Source of the DNA: Actinomycetes bacterium
Lineage (GTDB): Bacteria; Actinomycetota; Acidimicrobiia; Acidimicrobiales; RAAP-2
DNA: 64,000 bases
Direction of reading: 5' to 3'
NCBI GenBank assembly: GCA_021782915.1
Contig: JAJXUK010000005.1
Span: 20,276 to 84,275 of the forward strand
Below, one piece after another: positions 12,674 to 22,881 of this stretch. The notes beneath the pieces were generated by a model. It made no database searches. It had not been told where the DNA came from and was given only the letters and a program-made list of their open reading frames with translations. How positions within the stretch are numbered: position 1 is the stretch's first letter; every line of letters begins with the position of its first letter. Both the position numbers and the translations under genes were made by a program.

Positions 12674-13182
12674 CGGCGCGCGGTGGGCACCAGCTGAGTC
12701 ACCAGGCGCGCCGCGTAGCCCGCCGGGCGCGCCAGCACGGCGAAGGCCAGAGCGTTGAGCCACATCACGTTAAATACGCTGCCACGCCAGAGCGTGAAGT
12801 TGAGCATCACCGCGCCCAGCACAACGTAGATCGCCGGGGCGAGCAGGCCAATTAACGCCCCGATCAGCGGGCTCACCCACCACGCGGCGGACTCGAGATC
12901 TCCGACGCCCTCACGACCGAGGCGCGAACTGGCCCAGCCGATCAGGACGCCGATGATCGCGCTGAGCCCGAAGGGGGTGATCGCGTGCGCGTCCACGCAC
13001 AGTCCCCCCACGGCCCCGGCCAGCGTGGCCAGCCCGGTGTGCCCACTCAGCCCCACGGCGAAGGGCCACAGCCACACCGCCATGACCACCACGCCCGCGA
13101 CGCGCAGGTCGGTCAGAATCGCCAACTGCACGCCGACGACGAACAGCGTGGCCACCAGCACCGGCAGCCCGGCGCGACTCAC
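12670..13182 (-). CDS. mreD: rod shape-determining protein MreD
   Basis: A 170-residue, very hydrophobic protein with about five membrane segments, matching MreD in size and place. MreD is a membrane part of the elongasome that links MreC with the PBP2 synthase. GTG start overlaps the mreC stop (GTGA) and the gene's stop overlaps the PBP2 start. Sequence alone is poorly conserved in this family, so the call depends largely on synteny. Confidence 0.85.
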   Translation of the reverse strand: MSRAGLPVLVATLFVVGVQLAILTDLRVAGVVVMAVWLWPFAVGLSGHTGLATLAGAVGGLCVDAHAITPFGLSAIIGVLIGWASSRLGREGVGDLESAAWWVSPLIGALIGLLAPAIYVVLGAVMLNFTLWRGSVFNVMWLNALAFAVLARPAGYAARLVTQLVPTARR

Positions 13183-13997
13183 GTCCCCGGCTCCCACAGC
13201 ACGACGTCGACGTAGAAGAGGTTGCTGAGGTCAGCCGTGGGCGAGACCGCCACGTCGTAGGTCGTCGAGCCGGGCGTGAGGTTCACCGCGCTCACTCGCG
13301 CTACCGGCAGGCCCATCGGGTAGAGCCCACCACTGAGACCGTCCGTGAAGAGGACCGTGCCGGGACGCAGCGTCGAGGTCAGGGCCACGCTCGAAGCACC
13401 CAGGGCGTTGTTGAGTCCGCGGCCACTGATCACGATGGACGACGTCGAATTCTTGTAGGTCACCCCAACCGAGGAGTTGGCGTCGGTGATCAGACGCACC
13501 GTGGAGCCGTGGGGCGTGGTCGAGATGACCGTGCCCACGAGGCCACCATTGGCCACCACGGGCATGCCGGCCAGCACGCCGTTGTCCCGACCCACCGAGA
13601 TGTCCATGGTGGCCGCAAAGGACGTGGGCGCGAGGGTCGTCACCTGAGCCGACACGACGGGCAGTGAGCCGACGAAGGGCACGTGCAGCTGGGTGGTCAT
13701 CTGCTGGAGCTGACGTGCAAAGGCCCAGGTCTCGTTGAGGCGCACGTCGGCCTGGCCGAGCTCGTAGCGCAGCTTCTGGTTCTGAGCGACCACGTCGGAG
13801 TAGTTGATCGCGCCGGCGAAGAGGTGTCCGATCGGACGCGCCAGCTCGTTGACCGTCCACGAGAAAGGCGCCACCACCAGGTTGATCACCCGGCGCACGC
13901 CCGACTCGACACCGACCGTGGCGTACAGGATGGTCAGGGTGACGAGCGCGGCGACGCCGAAGGTCCAGGCACGCCTCCTCGTCCGATCCCCGGCCAC
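13179..13997 (-). CDS. mreC: rod shape-determining protein MreC
   Basis: A 272-residue bitopic protein: short basic cytoplasmic start (AGDRTRRRAW), one membrane segment at about 11-30, a coiled-coil region near 68-100 and two beta-rich domains (VSAQVTTLAPTSF, ISVGRDNGVLAGMPVV). These are MreC features; it organises PBP2 and MreB outside the membrane. GTG start lies 1 nt after the mreB stop, and the stop overlaps mreD, so translation is coupled along the cluster. Confidence 0.93.
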   Translation of the reverse strand: MAGDRTRRRAWTFGVAALVTLTILYATVGVESGVRRVINLVVAPFSWTVNELARPIGHLFAGAINYSDVVAQNQKLRYELGQADVRLNETWAFARQLQQMTTQLHVPFVGSLPVVSAQVTTLAPTSFAATMDISVGRDNGVLAGMPVVANGGLVGTVISTTPHGSTVRLITDANSSVGVTYKNSTSSIVISGRGLNNALGASSVALTSTLRPGTVLFTDGLSGGLYPMGLPVARVSAVNLTPGSTTYDVAVSPTADLSNLFYVDVVLWEPGT

Positions 13998-13998
13998 G

Positions 13999-15030
13999 TC
14001 AGCGCGACGGGCTGGACTTCAGCATCCGCGAGAAGGCCTCGAGCTCCTCCAGGCACATCCCGCTGCCCAGGGCCACGCAGTTGAGCGGATCGTTGGCCAC
14101 GATGATGGGCATGTTGGTCTCGAACTCCAGGCGCTGGGCCAACCCGTTGAGCAGCGCGCCGCCCCCGGTGAGCACGATGCCCTGCTCCATCAGGTCTGAC
14201 GAGAGCTCGGGCGGCGTGCGGTCCAGCGTGACCTTGACCGCGTCGACGATGGCCTGCACCGGCTCCTCGATGGCCTGGCGGATCTGCTCGGTGGAGATGA
14301 CCACGGTCTTGGGCAGTCCCGTCACCAAGTCGCGCCCACGAATCTCGGCGCGCAGCTCCTGCTCGAGTGGGTAGGCCGAGCCGAGCTGGATCTTGATCTC
14401 CTCGGCGGTGCGCTCGCCCAGGGCCAGCTGGAACTCCTTCTTGACGTAGGCCACGATCGCCTCGTCGAGCTCGTCGCCACCAACGCGGATGGACTGGCTG
14501 GTCACGATGCCGCCCAGCGAGATCACCGCCACCTCGGTCGTGCCGCCGCCGATGTCCACCACCATGTTGCCGCTCGGCTCGTGGATCGGCAGGCCCGCAC
14601 CGATCGCGGCCGCCATGGGCTCTTCGATGATGTAGGCCTTGCGCGCCCCGGCGAACTCGGCCGCCTCCATGACCGCGCGCTGCTCGACGCCGGTGATGCC
14701 CGAGGGCACGCAGATCACCATGCGCGGCTTGGCGAAGCGGCGCTGGTGGACCCGGTGGATGAAGTAGCGCAGCATCTTCTCGCAGATCTCGAAGTCCGCG
14801 ATCACGCCGTCCTTGAGCGGTCGGATGGCCTGGATGTTGCTCGGCGTGCGCCCGATCATGCGCTTGGCCTCGGCACCCACGGCTAGGGGCTTGCCGTCCT
14901 TGACGTCCACGGCCACCACTGAGGGCTCGTTCAGGATGATGCCGCGCCCGCGCACGTAGACCAGAGTGTTGGCGGTACCGAGATCGACGGCCATGTCGCG
15001 ACCTAGCAATGAAAATCGACTATCAACCAT
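13999..15030 (-). CDS. mreB: rod shape-determining protein MreB, bacterial actin
   Basis: A 343-residue actin-fold ATPase that positions cell-wall synthesis. Phosphate-binding motifs are [10 protein letters not shown] and [10 protein letters not shown], with the adenosine region [11 protein letters not shown]. The ATG at 15030 ([12 protein letters not shown]) has AGAGGGA about 4-5 nt upstream; a longer frame adds 12 residues not seen in the family. It is the first gene of mreB-mreC-mreD-mrdA and implies a rod or at least elongating cell. Confidence 0.96.
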   Translation of the reverse strand: MVDSRFSLLGRDMAVDLGTANTLVYVRGRGIILNEPSVVAVDVKDGKPLAVGAEAKRMIGRTPSNIQAIRPLKDGVIADFEICEKMLRYFIHRVHQRRFAKPRMVICVPSGITGVEQRAVMEAAEFAGARKAYIIEEPMAAAIGAGLPIHEPSGNMVVDIGGGTTEVAVISLGGIVTSQSIRVGGDELDEAIVAYVKKEFQLALGERTAEEIKIQLGSAYPLEQELRAEIRGRDLVTGLPKTVVISTEQIRQAIEEPVQAIVDAVKVTLDRTPPELSSDLMEQGIVLTGGGALLNGLAQRLEFETNMPIIVANDPLNCVALGSGMCLEELEAFSRMLKSSPSR

Positions 15031-15106
15031 AAGTTCCCTCTGCCGGCGAGGCGCTACTCGCCCCACCAGGCTAGGGCACGATCGCCCACGGCGACCACCC
15101 GGCGCG

Positions 15107-15517
15107 TCAGGCCAAGGCAGGGAAGAAGATCGCGATCTCGCGCGCGGCCGACGCGGGCGAGTCCGAGCCGTGAATCAGGTTCTCGGACATCTCCAGGGCG
15201 AGATCCCCGCGGATCGTTCCCGGCGCCGCGTCGGCGGGATTGGTCGCGCCCATGAGCGTGCGCACGACGCGCCACGTCTCGCCCGAGCCCTCGACGACCG
15301 CGACCAGCACCGGTGAGCGAGTGATGAATCGCACCAGGTCATCGAAGAAGGCCTTGCCCGCGTGCTCGGCGTAGTGGCGCTCGGCCACGGCGCGATCGAG
15401 CTGGCGCAACTCGGCGGCCACGAGGCGCAGGCCCTTGGCTTCGAGGCGCCGAAGTATCTCTCCGGTGAGGCCGCGCTCGACGCCGTCCGGCTTCACGATC
15501 ACCAGGGTTCTATTCAC
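15107..15517 (-). CDS. ndk: nucleoside diphosphate kinase
   Basis: A 136-residue enzyme that transfers the gamma phosphate of ATP to NDPs through a phosphohistidine. The active-site His is in NLIHGSDSP and the N-terminus [15 protein letters not shown] is typical. GTG start. It lies 20 nt downstream of folC and 76 nt upstream of mreB on the same strand, a frequent actinobacterial order. Confidence 0.97.
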   Translation of the reverse strand: MNRTLVIVKPDGVERGLTGEILRRLEAKGLRLVAAELRQLDRAVAERHYAEHAGKAFFDDLVRFITRSPVLVAVVEGSGETWRVVRTLMGATNPADAAPGTIRGDLALEMSENLIHGSDSPASAAREIAIFFPALA

Positions 15518-15537
15518 GACGGACCAATCTAACAGTC

Positions 15538-16863
15538 TCAGTGCATGTGCCGAGAAACGATGCCCAGGATCTCACCGCGCACCTCGCCGACGAGATAGAG
15601 GCTGCCCGTCACCACGATGAGATCGTCGTCCGAGCTTCTCTCTCGCGCGTGCGCCAGGGCGGTCGCACTGCTCGGGTGCTCGTGGGCCGCCACGCCGAAA
15701 CGTCGCACCCTCTCTCCGAGCTCGCTCACCGGCACGGCACGCGGTGAGTCCGGCGCGCAGCAGTAGAACTCCTCGATCCCGATCTCGACCAGCGGTCTCA
15801 GCATGTCGGCGAGCTCGCGTCCTCGCAACACACCGATCACCGCACGACGAGCTCCGCTGACGTGAAACGCTCCGGCCAGAGAGCGCGCCAGCACCGCCAC
15901 CCCCGCGGGGTTGTGAGCGCCGTCGACCACCACCATCGGCGAGTGCGCGAGGACTTCGAGGCGCCCCGGCATCGTGGCCTGAGCGAAGGCGGCGCGCACG
16001 ACCTCCTCGCCGATCGCTCGGTCCAAGAGCGCCTCGGCCGCGACCAGGGCAGTTAGGGCATTGTCACCCTGGTGGGCGCCGTGCAGACGCAACTCGACGT
16101 CCTCGTAGGTCGCAAAGGGCGTGCGCAGGCTGAGCAGGCGTCCGCCGAGGGCGAGATCGTTGTGCGGCAGATCGAAGTCGACTCCGCGCAGCCACGAGGT
16201 CGCGCCCACCGCGGCGCAGCGCTGACGAAAGACGTCCACCACCACCGCGTCCTCGGTGCCCAGGACGCCGACTGCGCCGGGGTGCACGATGCCGGACTTG
16301 TCCGTCGCGATCTCGCGCACGGTCGTTCCCAGCACCGCGGTGTGCTCGAGATCCACGTTCGTCAGCACCGCCACTGGGGCCTCCAGCACGTTGGTCGAGT
16401 CCCACGTGCCACCCATGCCGACCTCAATGACCGCCACCTCCACGCCCTCATCCGAGAAGTGAATGAGCGCAGCCACCGTGAGCAACTCGAATCGCGTCAG
16501 GCTGAGCCCGCCCGCGGACTCGACGTCGGCCAAGCGACCCATGAGGGCGCGAAAATCGTCATCGTCGATCGGTGCACCGTTGACGGCGATGCGCTCGTTG
16601 ACCGCGTGCAGGTCCGGGCTGGTGAAGGTGCCCACGCGCAGGCCGCTCGCGCCGAGCAGGGCCGAGCAGAGAGTCGTCGTCGTCCCCTTGCCGTTGGTGC
16701 CCGTCACGTGCACGCTCGGGTAGTCGACCTGGGGCTCGCCCATCAGGCTCAACGCGCGGCGCACGGGTTCCAGGCTCGTGGTGCGCTGGCGCGGCACCAC
16801 TCGCTCGAAGTCCACGTGCGACTCGAGCCAGTTGAGCGCCTCGTCGTAGGTGTCGAAGCGCAC
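15538..16863 (-). CDS. folC: bifunctional folylpolyglutamate/dihydrofolate synthase
   Basis: A 441-residue Mur-ligase-family enzyme that adds glutamate to folates (and possibly to dihydropteroate). The ATP loop is GTNGKGTTTT; the second Mur domain begins around VVVDGAHNP. Both are standard FolC motifs. GTG start lies 3 nt after the clpX stop. Whether it has both activities cannot be told by eye; family members of this length in actinobacteria often do. Confidence 0.94.
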   Translation of the reverse strand: MRFDTYDEALNWLESHVDFERVVPRQRTTSLEPVRRALSLMGEPQVDYPSVHVTGTNGKGTTTTLCSALLGASGLRVGTFTSPDLHAVNERIAVNGAPIDDDDFRALMGRLADVESAGGLSLTRFELLTVAALIHFSDEGVEVAVIEVGMGGTWDSTNVLEAPVAVLTNVDLEHTAVLGTTVREIATDKSGIVHPGAVGVLGTEDAVVVDVFRQRCAAVGATSWLRGVDFDLPHNDLALGGRLLSLRTPFATYEDVELRLHGAHQGDNALTALVAAEALLDRAIGEEVVRAAFAQATMPGRLEVLAHSPMVVVDGAHNPAGVAVLARSLAGAFHVSGARRAVIGVLRGRELADMLRPLVEIGIEEFYCCAPDSPRAVPVSELGERVRRFGVAAHEHPSSATALAHARERSSDDDLIVVTGSLYLVGEVRGEILGIVSRHMH

Positions 16864-16866
16864 GCC

Positions 16867-18123
<1,257 letters not shown>

Positions 18124-18183
18124 CGAAAACCTCCGACACGAGACTCCCTTATCCTACGAGCCCGGGTCCGTCTAACGCGGAAC

Positions 18184-18789
18184 CTAGGGACGCTTCGAGA
18201 TCACCTCGTCGATGATGCCGTAGTCGACCGATTCCACGGCGCCCAGTATGAAGTCGCGATCGGTGTCCTTGGAGATGCGCTCAACGCTCTGGCCCGTGTC
18301 GTGACTCAACATCTCGTTGAGCATGTCCTTCATCCGCAGGATCTCCCGGGCCTGGATCTCGATGTCCGAGGCCTGGCCCCCCACCCCGCCCCAGGGCTGG
18401 TGCATCAGCACGCGCGTGTGCGGTAGGGCGAATCGCTTGCCACGCGCACCGGCGGCCAGCAGGACGGCCGCGGCCGAGGCGGCCTGGCCGAAGCAGAAGG
18501 TCGACACGTCCGGCTTGATGTACTTCATCGTGTCGTAGACCGCCAGCAGCCCGGTGATGTCGCCACCGGGAGAGTTGATGTAGAGATTGATGTCCTTATC
18601 CGGATCCTCGGACTCCAGGAAGAGCATCTGGGCGCAGATCAGGTTGGCCACCGTGTCGTCAATCGGTGTGCCGAGGAAGATGATCCGCTCGCGCAGCAGA
18701 CGACTGTAGAGGTCGTAGGCGCGCTCGCCACGGTTGGAGGACTCCACCACCGTGGGCACGAGGTAGTTCTGGGCTCGGTAGTCGTTCAC
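18184..18789 (-). CDS. clpP: ATP-dependent Clp protease proteolytic subunit
   Basis: A 201-residue serine protease that forms the tetradecameric chamber used by ClpX and ClpC. Catalytic Ser is in [10 protein letters not shown], His in [10 protein letters not shown], and the Asp lies in [10 protein letters not shown]. The Ser neighbourhood has AAA where many ClpPs have MGA, a minor variation. GTG start with AAGGTGG upstream, 9 nt after tig. Only one clpP copy is in the window; actinobacteria often carry two. Confidence 0.97.
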   Translation of the reverse strand: MNDYRAQNYLVPTVVESSNRGERAYDLYSRLLRERIIFLGTPIDDTVANLICAQMLFLESEDPDKDINLYINSPGGDITGLLAVYDTMKYIKPDVSTFCFGQAASAAAVLLAAGARGKRFALPHTRVLMHQPWGGVGGQASDIEIQAREILRMKDMLNEMLSHDTGQSVERISKDTDRDFILGAVESVDYGIIDEVISKRP

Positions 18790-18798
18790 GGCACCACC

Positions 18799-20133
18799 TT
18801 AGGCTTCGATCGTCCCGGACTGATCCTGCTCGAGCAGCGCCCGGTCAATGACGATGCCCTGCGGGTCGACGTAGGTCGCGTGCTCGCTCAGCCACCGTGA
18901 GGCCTTCAGCTTGGCGATCTCGGCGACGAAGGACACCGTACGCCCGGTGTCGCGCAGGTTCGTGCGCAGGGCCTCTGGCGTCGAGTTCAGCGACGGGGCC
19001 GTCTTGGACAACTCCTCGTCAATCTCCTCGCTCGTCGGCTCGAGGCCCTCGGCGCGCGCCACGGCCCGCAGGCCGAGATCCACCCGCACCGCCCGGCGTG
19101 CATCCTCTTGGAGCCGCTCCAGCAGCTGCTCGGCACTCTGATTGGTCACCTGCAAGAACGTCTCGAGCGACAGACCCTGGTCGCCCAGTCGGTGACCCAG
19201 GTCGTGCAGGCGCTCCTCGGTCTCGGCCGCGACCAGGCCCTCGGAGGCGAACTCCTCGGGTACCAGGTCGCTCAGCGCGACCAGCAGCGCGTCGCGCTGG
19301 CCGAGCTGGGCCTCGACGATCTTGCGCGAGCGCAACTGGTTCATGATGGCGTCGCGCATCTCGTCCACGCTCGTCCAGTCCGTGTTCTCCGCCACCCACT
19401 CGTCGTTCAGCTCGGGCAGCTCGCGCTCGCGTACCTGCGTGAGCGACAGGTCGAAGGTGGCCACCACCCCCGGCTCCAAGTTCCCGTTGAGAGTGAGGGT
19501 CTCACCCGCACGAAGACCGAGGATCAGCTCATCGACGCCGTCGGTGATGGTTCCCGAGCCCACGGTGTACATGTACTCGTGCATCTCGAGGGGCTCGTCC
19601 TCAGATGACACCTTGGTCACCGTGACGTCCATGGTGACCAGATCGCCACTGACGATCGGGCGGTCGACCTCTTTTAGAACCGCGTCCGTCTCGCGGAAGC
19701 GATCGATCTGCGCGTCGAGCTCGACGTCGGTGACCTGCGGGGAGGGAATGGTCACGCGCAGGGCGTCGTAGCCGTTGAGGAACACCTCCGGGCGCACCTC
19801 CACCTGGGCGCTGAAGGCCAGGGGACCCTCCTCCTCGCCGCTCGTGAGGTCAATCTCCGGCTGGGCGATCGGGTCGATGAGCGTGTCCGACACCGCACGC
19901 GCGTAGAAGTTCGGCAGGGACTCACGAATCGCCTCACTGCGCAGTGCCGCAGGCCCGCCCAAGTGAGCGATCAGGACGTTGCGCGGAACCTTGCCCTTGC
20001 GAAAGCCCTTGATGTTGACCTGGCGCGACAGCGAGCGTGCCGCGTCGTCCAGGGCGGCCTCCATCTCCTCGGCGTCGATCTCGACGTCGAGCTTGACGCG
20101 GTGGTTCTCGAGCGGGGTGATGGTGGCACGCAT
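18799..20133 (-). CDS. tig: trigger factor, ribosome-associated chaperone and prolyl isomerase
   Basis: A 444-residue protein with the three trigger-factor parts: N-terminal ribosome-binding domain with the GFRKGKVP signature at about 42-49, a central FKBP-like isomerase domain (SGDLVTMDVTV) and a helical C-terminal arm domain. The ATG at 20133 (MRATITPLENHRV) was chosen; the much longer frame upstream is an artefact of high GC. The order tig-clpP-clpX is the standard one. No good ribosome site is visible. Confidence 0.95.
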   Translation of the reverse strand: MRATITPLENHRVKLDVEIDAEEMEAALDDAARSLSRQVNIKGFRKGKVPRNVLIAHLGGPAALRSEAIRESLPNFYARAVSDTLIDPIAQPEIDLTSGEEEGPLAFSAQVEVRPEVFLNGYDALRVTIPSPQVTDVELDAQIDRFRETDAVLKEVDRPIVSGDLVTMDVTVTKVSSEDEPLEMHEYMYTVGSGTITDGVDELILGLRAGETLTLNGNLEPGVVATFDLSLTQVRERELPELNDEWVAENTDWTSVDEMRDAIMNQLRSRKIVEAQLGQRDALLVALSDLVPEEFASEGLVAAETEERLHDLGHRLGDQGLSLETFLQVTNQSAEQLLERLQEDARRAVRVDLGLRAVARAEGLEPTSEEIDEELSKTAPSLNSTPEALRTNLRDTGRTVSFVAEIAKLKASRWLSEHATYVDPQGIVIDRALLEQDQSGTIEA

Positions 20134-20168
20134 AGGACTAGCCAGCCTACCGGCTGGGTCGCAACCGG

Positions 20169-20981
20169 CTAAATCATGACGTTGAGAGACTCGGCCACGG
20201 CTTCGGCCAGGCTCTGATCCCCCCGTACCTCGGTGGCGGAGGCGCTCAGGAACGCCGCCGCGTCGATGCGCCCGGCACACCGTCGCCAGAAGAGCGCCAC
20301 CGGGGTCGTCAGCTCCAGGTCCGGCTCGCGCGACGCGCTGTTCAACGCCCGGGCGCGAGCCTCGAGCACGCCGATGGTGACACTGCGCCCGAGACGTCCG
20401 GTGAGATTGATTCGCACAATTGTTCCCTCCGCGGCCCCCACCCGGCGCCCAATCACGTACGGCAGGGCCGCCTCGAAGCGGTTGAGCACGATCTGTTCGC
20501 CCGGGCCGTGGTCGTCCGCCGGCTCGAGCAGCGCGTCGCGCATGTCCTGCAAGTGGATCCAGCTGTCGAGCACCCGCGTCTCCATGAAGCGGTGGTAGGG
20601 CCGCTCGCCCTCCGGACTCCAGCCCACGATCTCCCACTCCTCAGCGCTCAGCGCGCGCAGTGCGACCAGGGACGCCGTCGTCGCCTCACGGAACTGCTCG
20701 AGCACTCGTTCGCCCGTTTCCGCGCGATGCGCGGCGACGAAGGCCTCGTTGAACTCGCCCATGACGTTCTTGACGTAGTCCGGCATCGGCGCGTCGTAAC
20801 TGGGCACCGGCGCGCCCCTGAGCCACGCCTCGATGCCGAGCACGTGGCTCAGTACGTCGCGCACGCTCCAGCCTGGGCACGCGGTGGGCCGATCGAAGTC
20901 GGCCTCGGGACGATCGCTCAGCAGCGATTCCACGCTCGCCCACGTCGCCTCCAGGGCCTCGGTGATCCAGTCGTAGGCCAT
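20169..20981 (-). CDS. maleylpyruvate isomerase family mycothiol-dependent enzyme (DinB-like)
   Basis: A 270-residue protein with the MDMPI N-terminal four-helix DinB-like fold (WASVESLLS, RPTACPGWSVRDVLSHVLGIE) and a C-terminal SCP-like domain. The His of LSHVLG is a metal ligand in this family. Members use mycothiol as a cofactor or are orphans; true substrate is unknown. ATG at 20981 follows a strong GAGGGAGG. It starts the minus-strand run into tig, separated by 35 nt, so it may share a transcript. Confidence 0.85.
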   Translation of the reverse strand: MAYDWITEALEATWASVESLLSDRPEADFDRPTACPGWSVRDVLSHVLGIEAWLRGAPVPSYDAPMPDYVKNVMGEFNEAFVAAHRAETGERVLEQFREATTASLVALRALSAEEWEIVGWSPEGERPYHRFMETRVLDSWIHLQDMRDALLEPADDHGPGEQIVLNRFEAALPYVIGRRVGAAEGTIVRINLTGRLGRSVTIGVLEARARALNSASREPDLELTTPVALFWRRCAGRIDAAAFLSASATEVRGDQSLAEAVAESLNVMI

Positions 20982-21054
20982 GACCCTCCCTCGCACACCT
21001 AGCCTAGAGACGCATATCGAACCGCACGGGCCCGATATGCCAGCATGGAGCGCA

Positions 21055-21129
21055 CGGGAAGTAGCGCAGCTTGGTTAGCGCGCCTGGTTTGGGACCAGGA
21101 GGCCGCGGGTTCAAATCCCGCCTTCCCGA
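21055..21129 (+). tRNA. tRNA-Pro (TGG)
   Basis: Complete cloverleaf: acceptor CGGGAAG pairs with CTTCCCG, the anticodon loop is TTTGGGA (anticodon TGG), and the T arm has GGTTCAAATCC. The discriminator is A; CCA is not encoded. The gene ends 7 nt before the convergent stop codon of potC. Confidence 0.97.
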
Positions 21130-21136
21130 CTCGGCG

Positions 21137-21973
21137 CTAGTTCTTCTTGGCCAGGAACAGACTGGAAATCGCCAGGGCGAAGCCCACGGCGAAGATCACC
21201 GTTCCAAAGACGAAGACCTGAGGTGGTGTACCCACGCGAGTCGCGCCGAAGATGTACACGGGGAATGGCGACGCCGTGCCGCTCACGAAGTTCGAGGTCA
21301 CGTAGTCGTCGATCGACAGGGCGAAGGCCATCAGCGCCCCGGCGAGCACGCCGGGCATGATGAGGGGCAACGTGATGAGCCGGAAGGTCGACAGAGGCTT
21401 CGCGCCCAGGTCGTAGGCGGCCTCCTCGAGCGACCGGTCGAATCCCGCGAGGCGTGCGCGCACGGTCACCGTCACGTAGGCCACGGAGAACATCACGTGG
21501 GCCAGCACCAGGGTCAGGAAGCCTCGGGCGATGTTGTAGGTGACGAACACGCCCAGCAGCGACGCGCCCATGATGATCTCGGGCGCGGCGATGTTGGTGA
21601 AGAGGACCTGCTCGATGATGGACTTGCCGCGAAACGCCGGCGGACGGTAGCGCACGAGGGCAATGGCCAGGAGCGTGCCCAAGACGGTCGCAATCGTGGT
21701 GGCCAGCAGCGCGAGACGAATCGACAGCCAGAACGAGGACGACAGGCCCGGCAAGTTGTTCCACTGGTGGTACCACTGCAGGGTTAGCCCGTTCCAGGCG
21801 AAGCTGACGTTCGGGAATCCCGCGTGAACCTTGTTGAAGCTGAAGATGATCATCACCGCGATGGGAAAGACCAGGTACGCGATGACCAGCCAGGAGTACA
21901 CGGGCAGCACGAAGCGCCCCACGTGGCGACGCTTCGTGCGCCGCTGAACGATCTGCTCGACGCTCAGGCTCAT
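21137..21973 (-). CDS. potC: spermidine/putrescine ABC transporter permease
   Basis: A 278-residue inner-membrane permease with about six transmembrane segments and the EAA loop (SLEEAAYDLGAKPLSTF) that contacts the ATPase. It resembles PotC/PotI. The ATG overlaps the potB stop (ATGA). It is the last gene of potA, potD, potB, potC, all on the minus strand, and makes an importer for polyamines or a similar cation. Exact substrate is inferred from family only. Confidence 0.9.
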   Translation of the reverse strand: MSLSVEQIVQRRTKRRHVGRFVLPVYSWLVIAYLVFPIAVMIIFSFNKVHAGFPNVSFAWNGLTLQWYHQWNNLPGLSSSFWLSIRLALLATTIATVLGTLLAIALVRYRPPAFRGKSIIEQVLFTNIAAPEIIMGASLLGVFVTYNIARGFLTLVLAHVMFSVAYVTVTVRARLAGFDRSLEEAAYDLGAKPLSTFRLITLPLIMPGVLAGALMAFALSIDDYVTSNFVSGTASPFPVYIFGATRVGTPPQVFVFGTVIFAVGFALAISSLFLAKKN

Positions 21974-22881
21974 AAGTACTCTTCGATCGATCGCGATCCG
22001 AGGACCTTGGCGTAGCTCCAGATGCCGACAAGTGAGACGAGCAGCAGGATCACCGAGAGCGCGGCGCCGCCCGCGTAGTCCGAGGTGGCCAGGAACAGGC
22101 TCTGGATCACGGTGCCGATCATGACGTTGGAGGTGCCGCCGAGGATCTGCTGGTTGATGTAGTCACCGAAGGCGGGAATGAACGTGAGCAGGAAGGCGGC
22201 GAAGACGCCCGGAATCGACAGTGGCACGATCACCTTGAGAAACGCCGTGCGTCGGTTGGCGTACAGGTCGTAGGCCGCGTCCAGGACCTTGCGGTCGATG
22301 CGCTCGAGGGCCACGTACAGCGGCAGCGCGGTGAAGGGCAGGTAGTTGTAGGCCAGTCCCGCCACGACGGCGACGCCCGTTCCCAACACGTGGAAGTTGG
22401 AGGAGACGAGGTGGTGGCGCTGCAGGAAGCCGATGAAGAAGCCGTTGTCGGACAGGATGAACTGCCAGACCAGCGTGCGGATGACGAAGGAGACGAAGAA
22501 CGGCACCAGCAGCATCATCAGGAAGAAGTTCTTCTTGCGCCCGCCGTAGAAGGCGATCCAGTAGGCGATCGGGTACGAGATCACCAGGTCTACGAGGGTT
22601 GCCGCCGCCGCGAACTCCAGGCTGACGATGAACTGCGTGTGGTACAGGCTCAGCACCTGGCCGAACTCTCCCCAGTGCCAGGCCATAGTGCAGGCCCCCG
22701 ACGCGGGGTTGCAGTTCTTCAGCGACATCGTGAGCATCATGAAGACGGGCACGACGAACAGCAAAAGAAGCCACAACCCCGCGGGCAGGCTCAGCAGATA
22801 GGGAGCGAGGCGCTTGCCCCACAGGGACGAGTGCCGCGGTCCATCTATCCGTTGATAATCGGCAGGAACAGGTTGTTCCAC
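21970..22881 (-). CDS. potB: spermidine/putrescine ABC transporter permease
   Basis: A 303-residue permease with six or more membrane segments and an EAA-type loop (KVLDAAYDLYANRRTAF). It resembles PotB/PotH. The only reasonable in-frame start is GTG at 22881, which places 37 nt of coding sequence inside the end of potD; no alternative ATG or GTG exists before the first membrane segment. Such overlap suggests coupled translation. It pairs with PotC to form the membrane channel. Confidence 0.9.
   Translation of the reverse strand: MEQPVPADYQRIDGPRHSSLWGKRLAPYLLSLPAGLWLLLLFVVPVFMMLTMSLKNCNPASGACTMAWHWGEFGQVLSLYHTQFIVSLEFAAAATLVDLVISYPIAYWIAFYGGRKKNFFLMMLLVPFFVSFVIRTLVWQFILSDNGFFIGFLQRHHLVSSNFHVLGTGVAVVAGLAYNYLPFTALPLYVALERIDRKVLDAAYDLYANRRTAFLKVIVPLSIPGVFAAFLLTFIPAFGDYINQQILGGTSNVMIGTVIQSLFLATSDYAGGAALSVILLLVSLVGIWSYAKVLGSRSIEEYL

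Noticed and set aside
18799..20637. 612-residue version of trigger factor
   Set aside because: Extra 168 residues are Arg/Gly/Ala-rich, overlap the upstream isomerase gene in another frame, and the family start MRATITPLENHRV is present.
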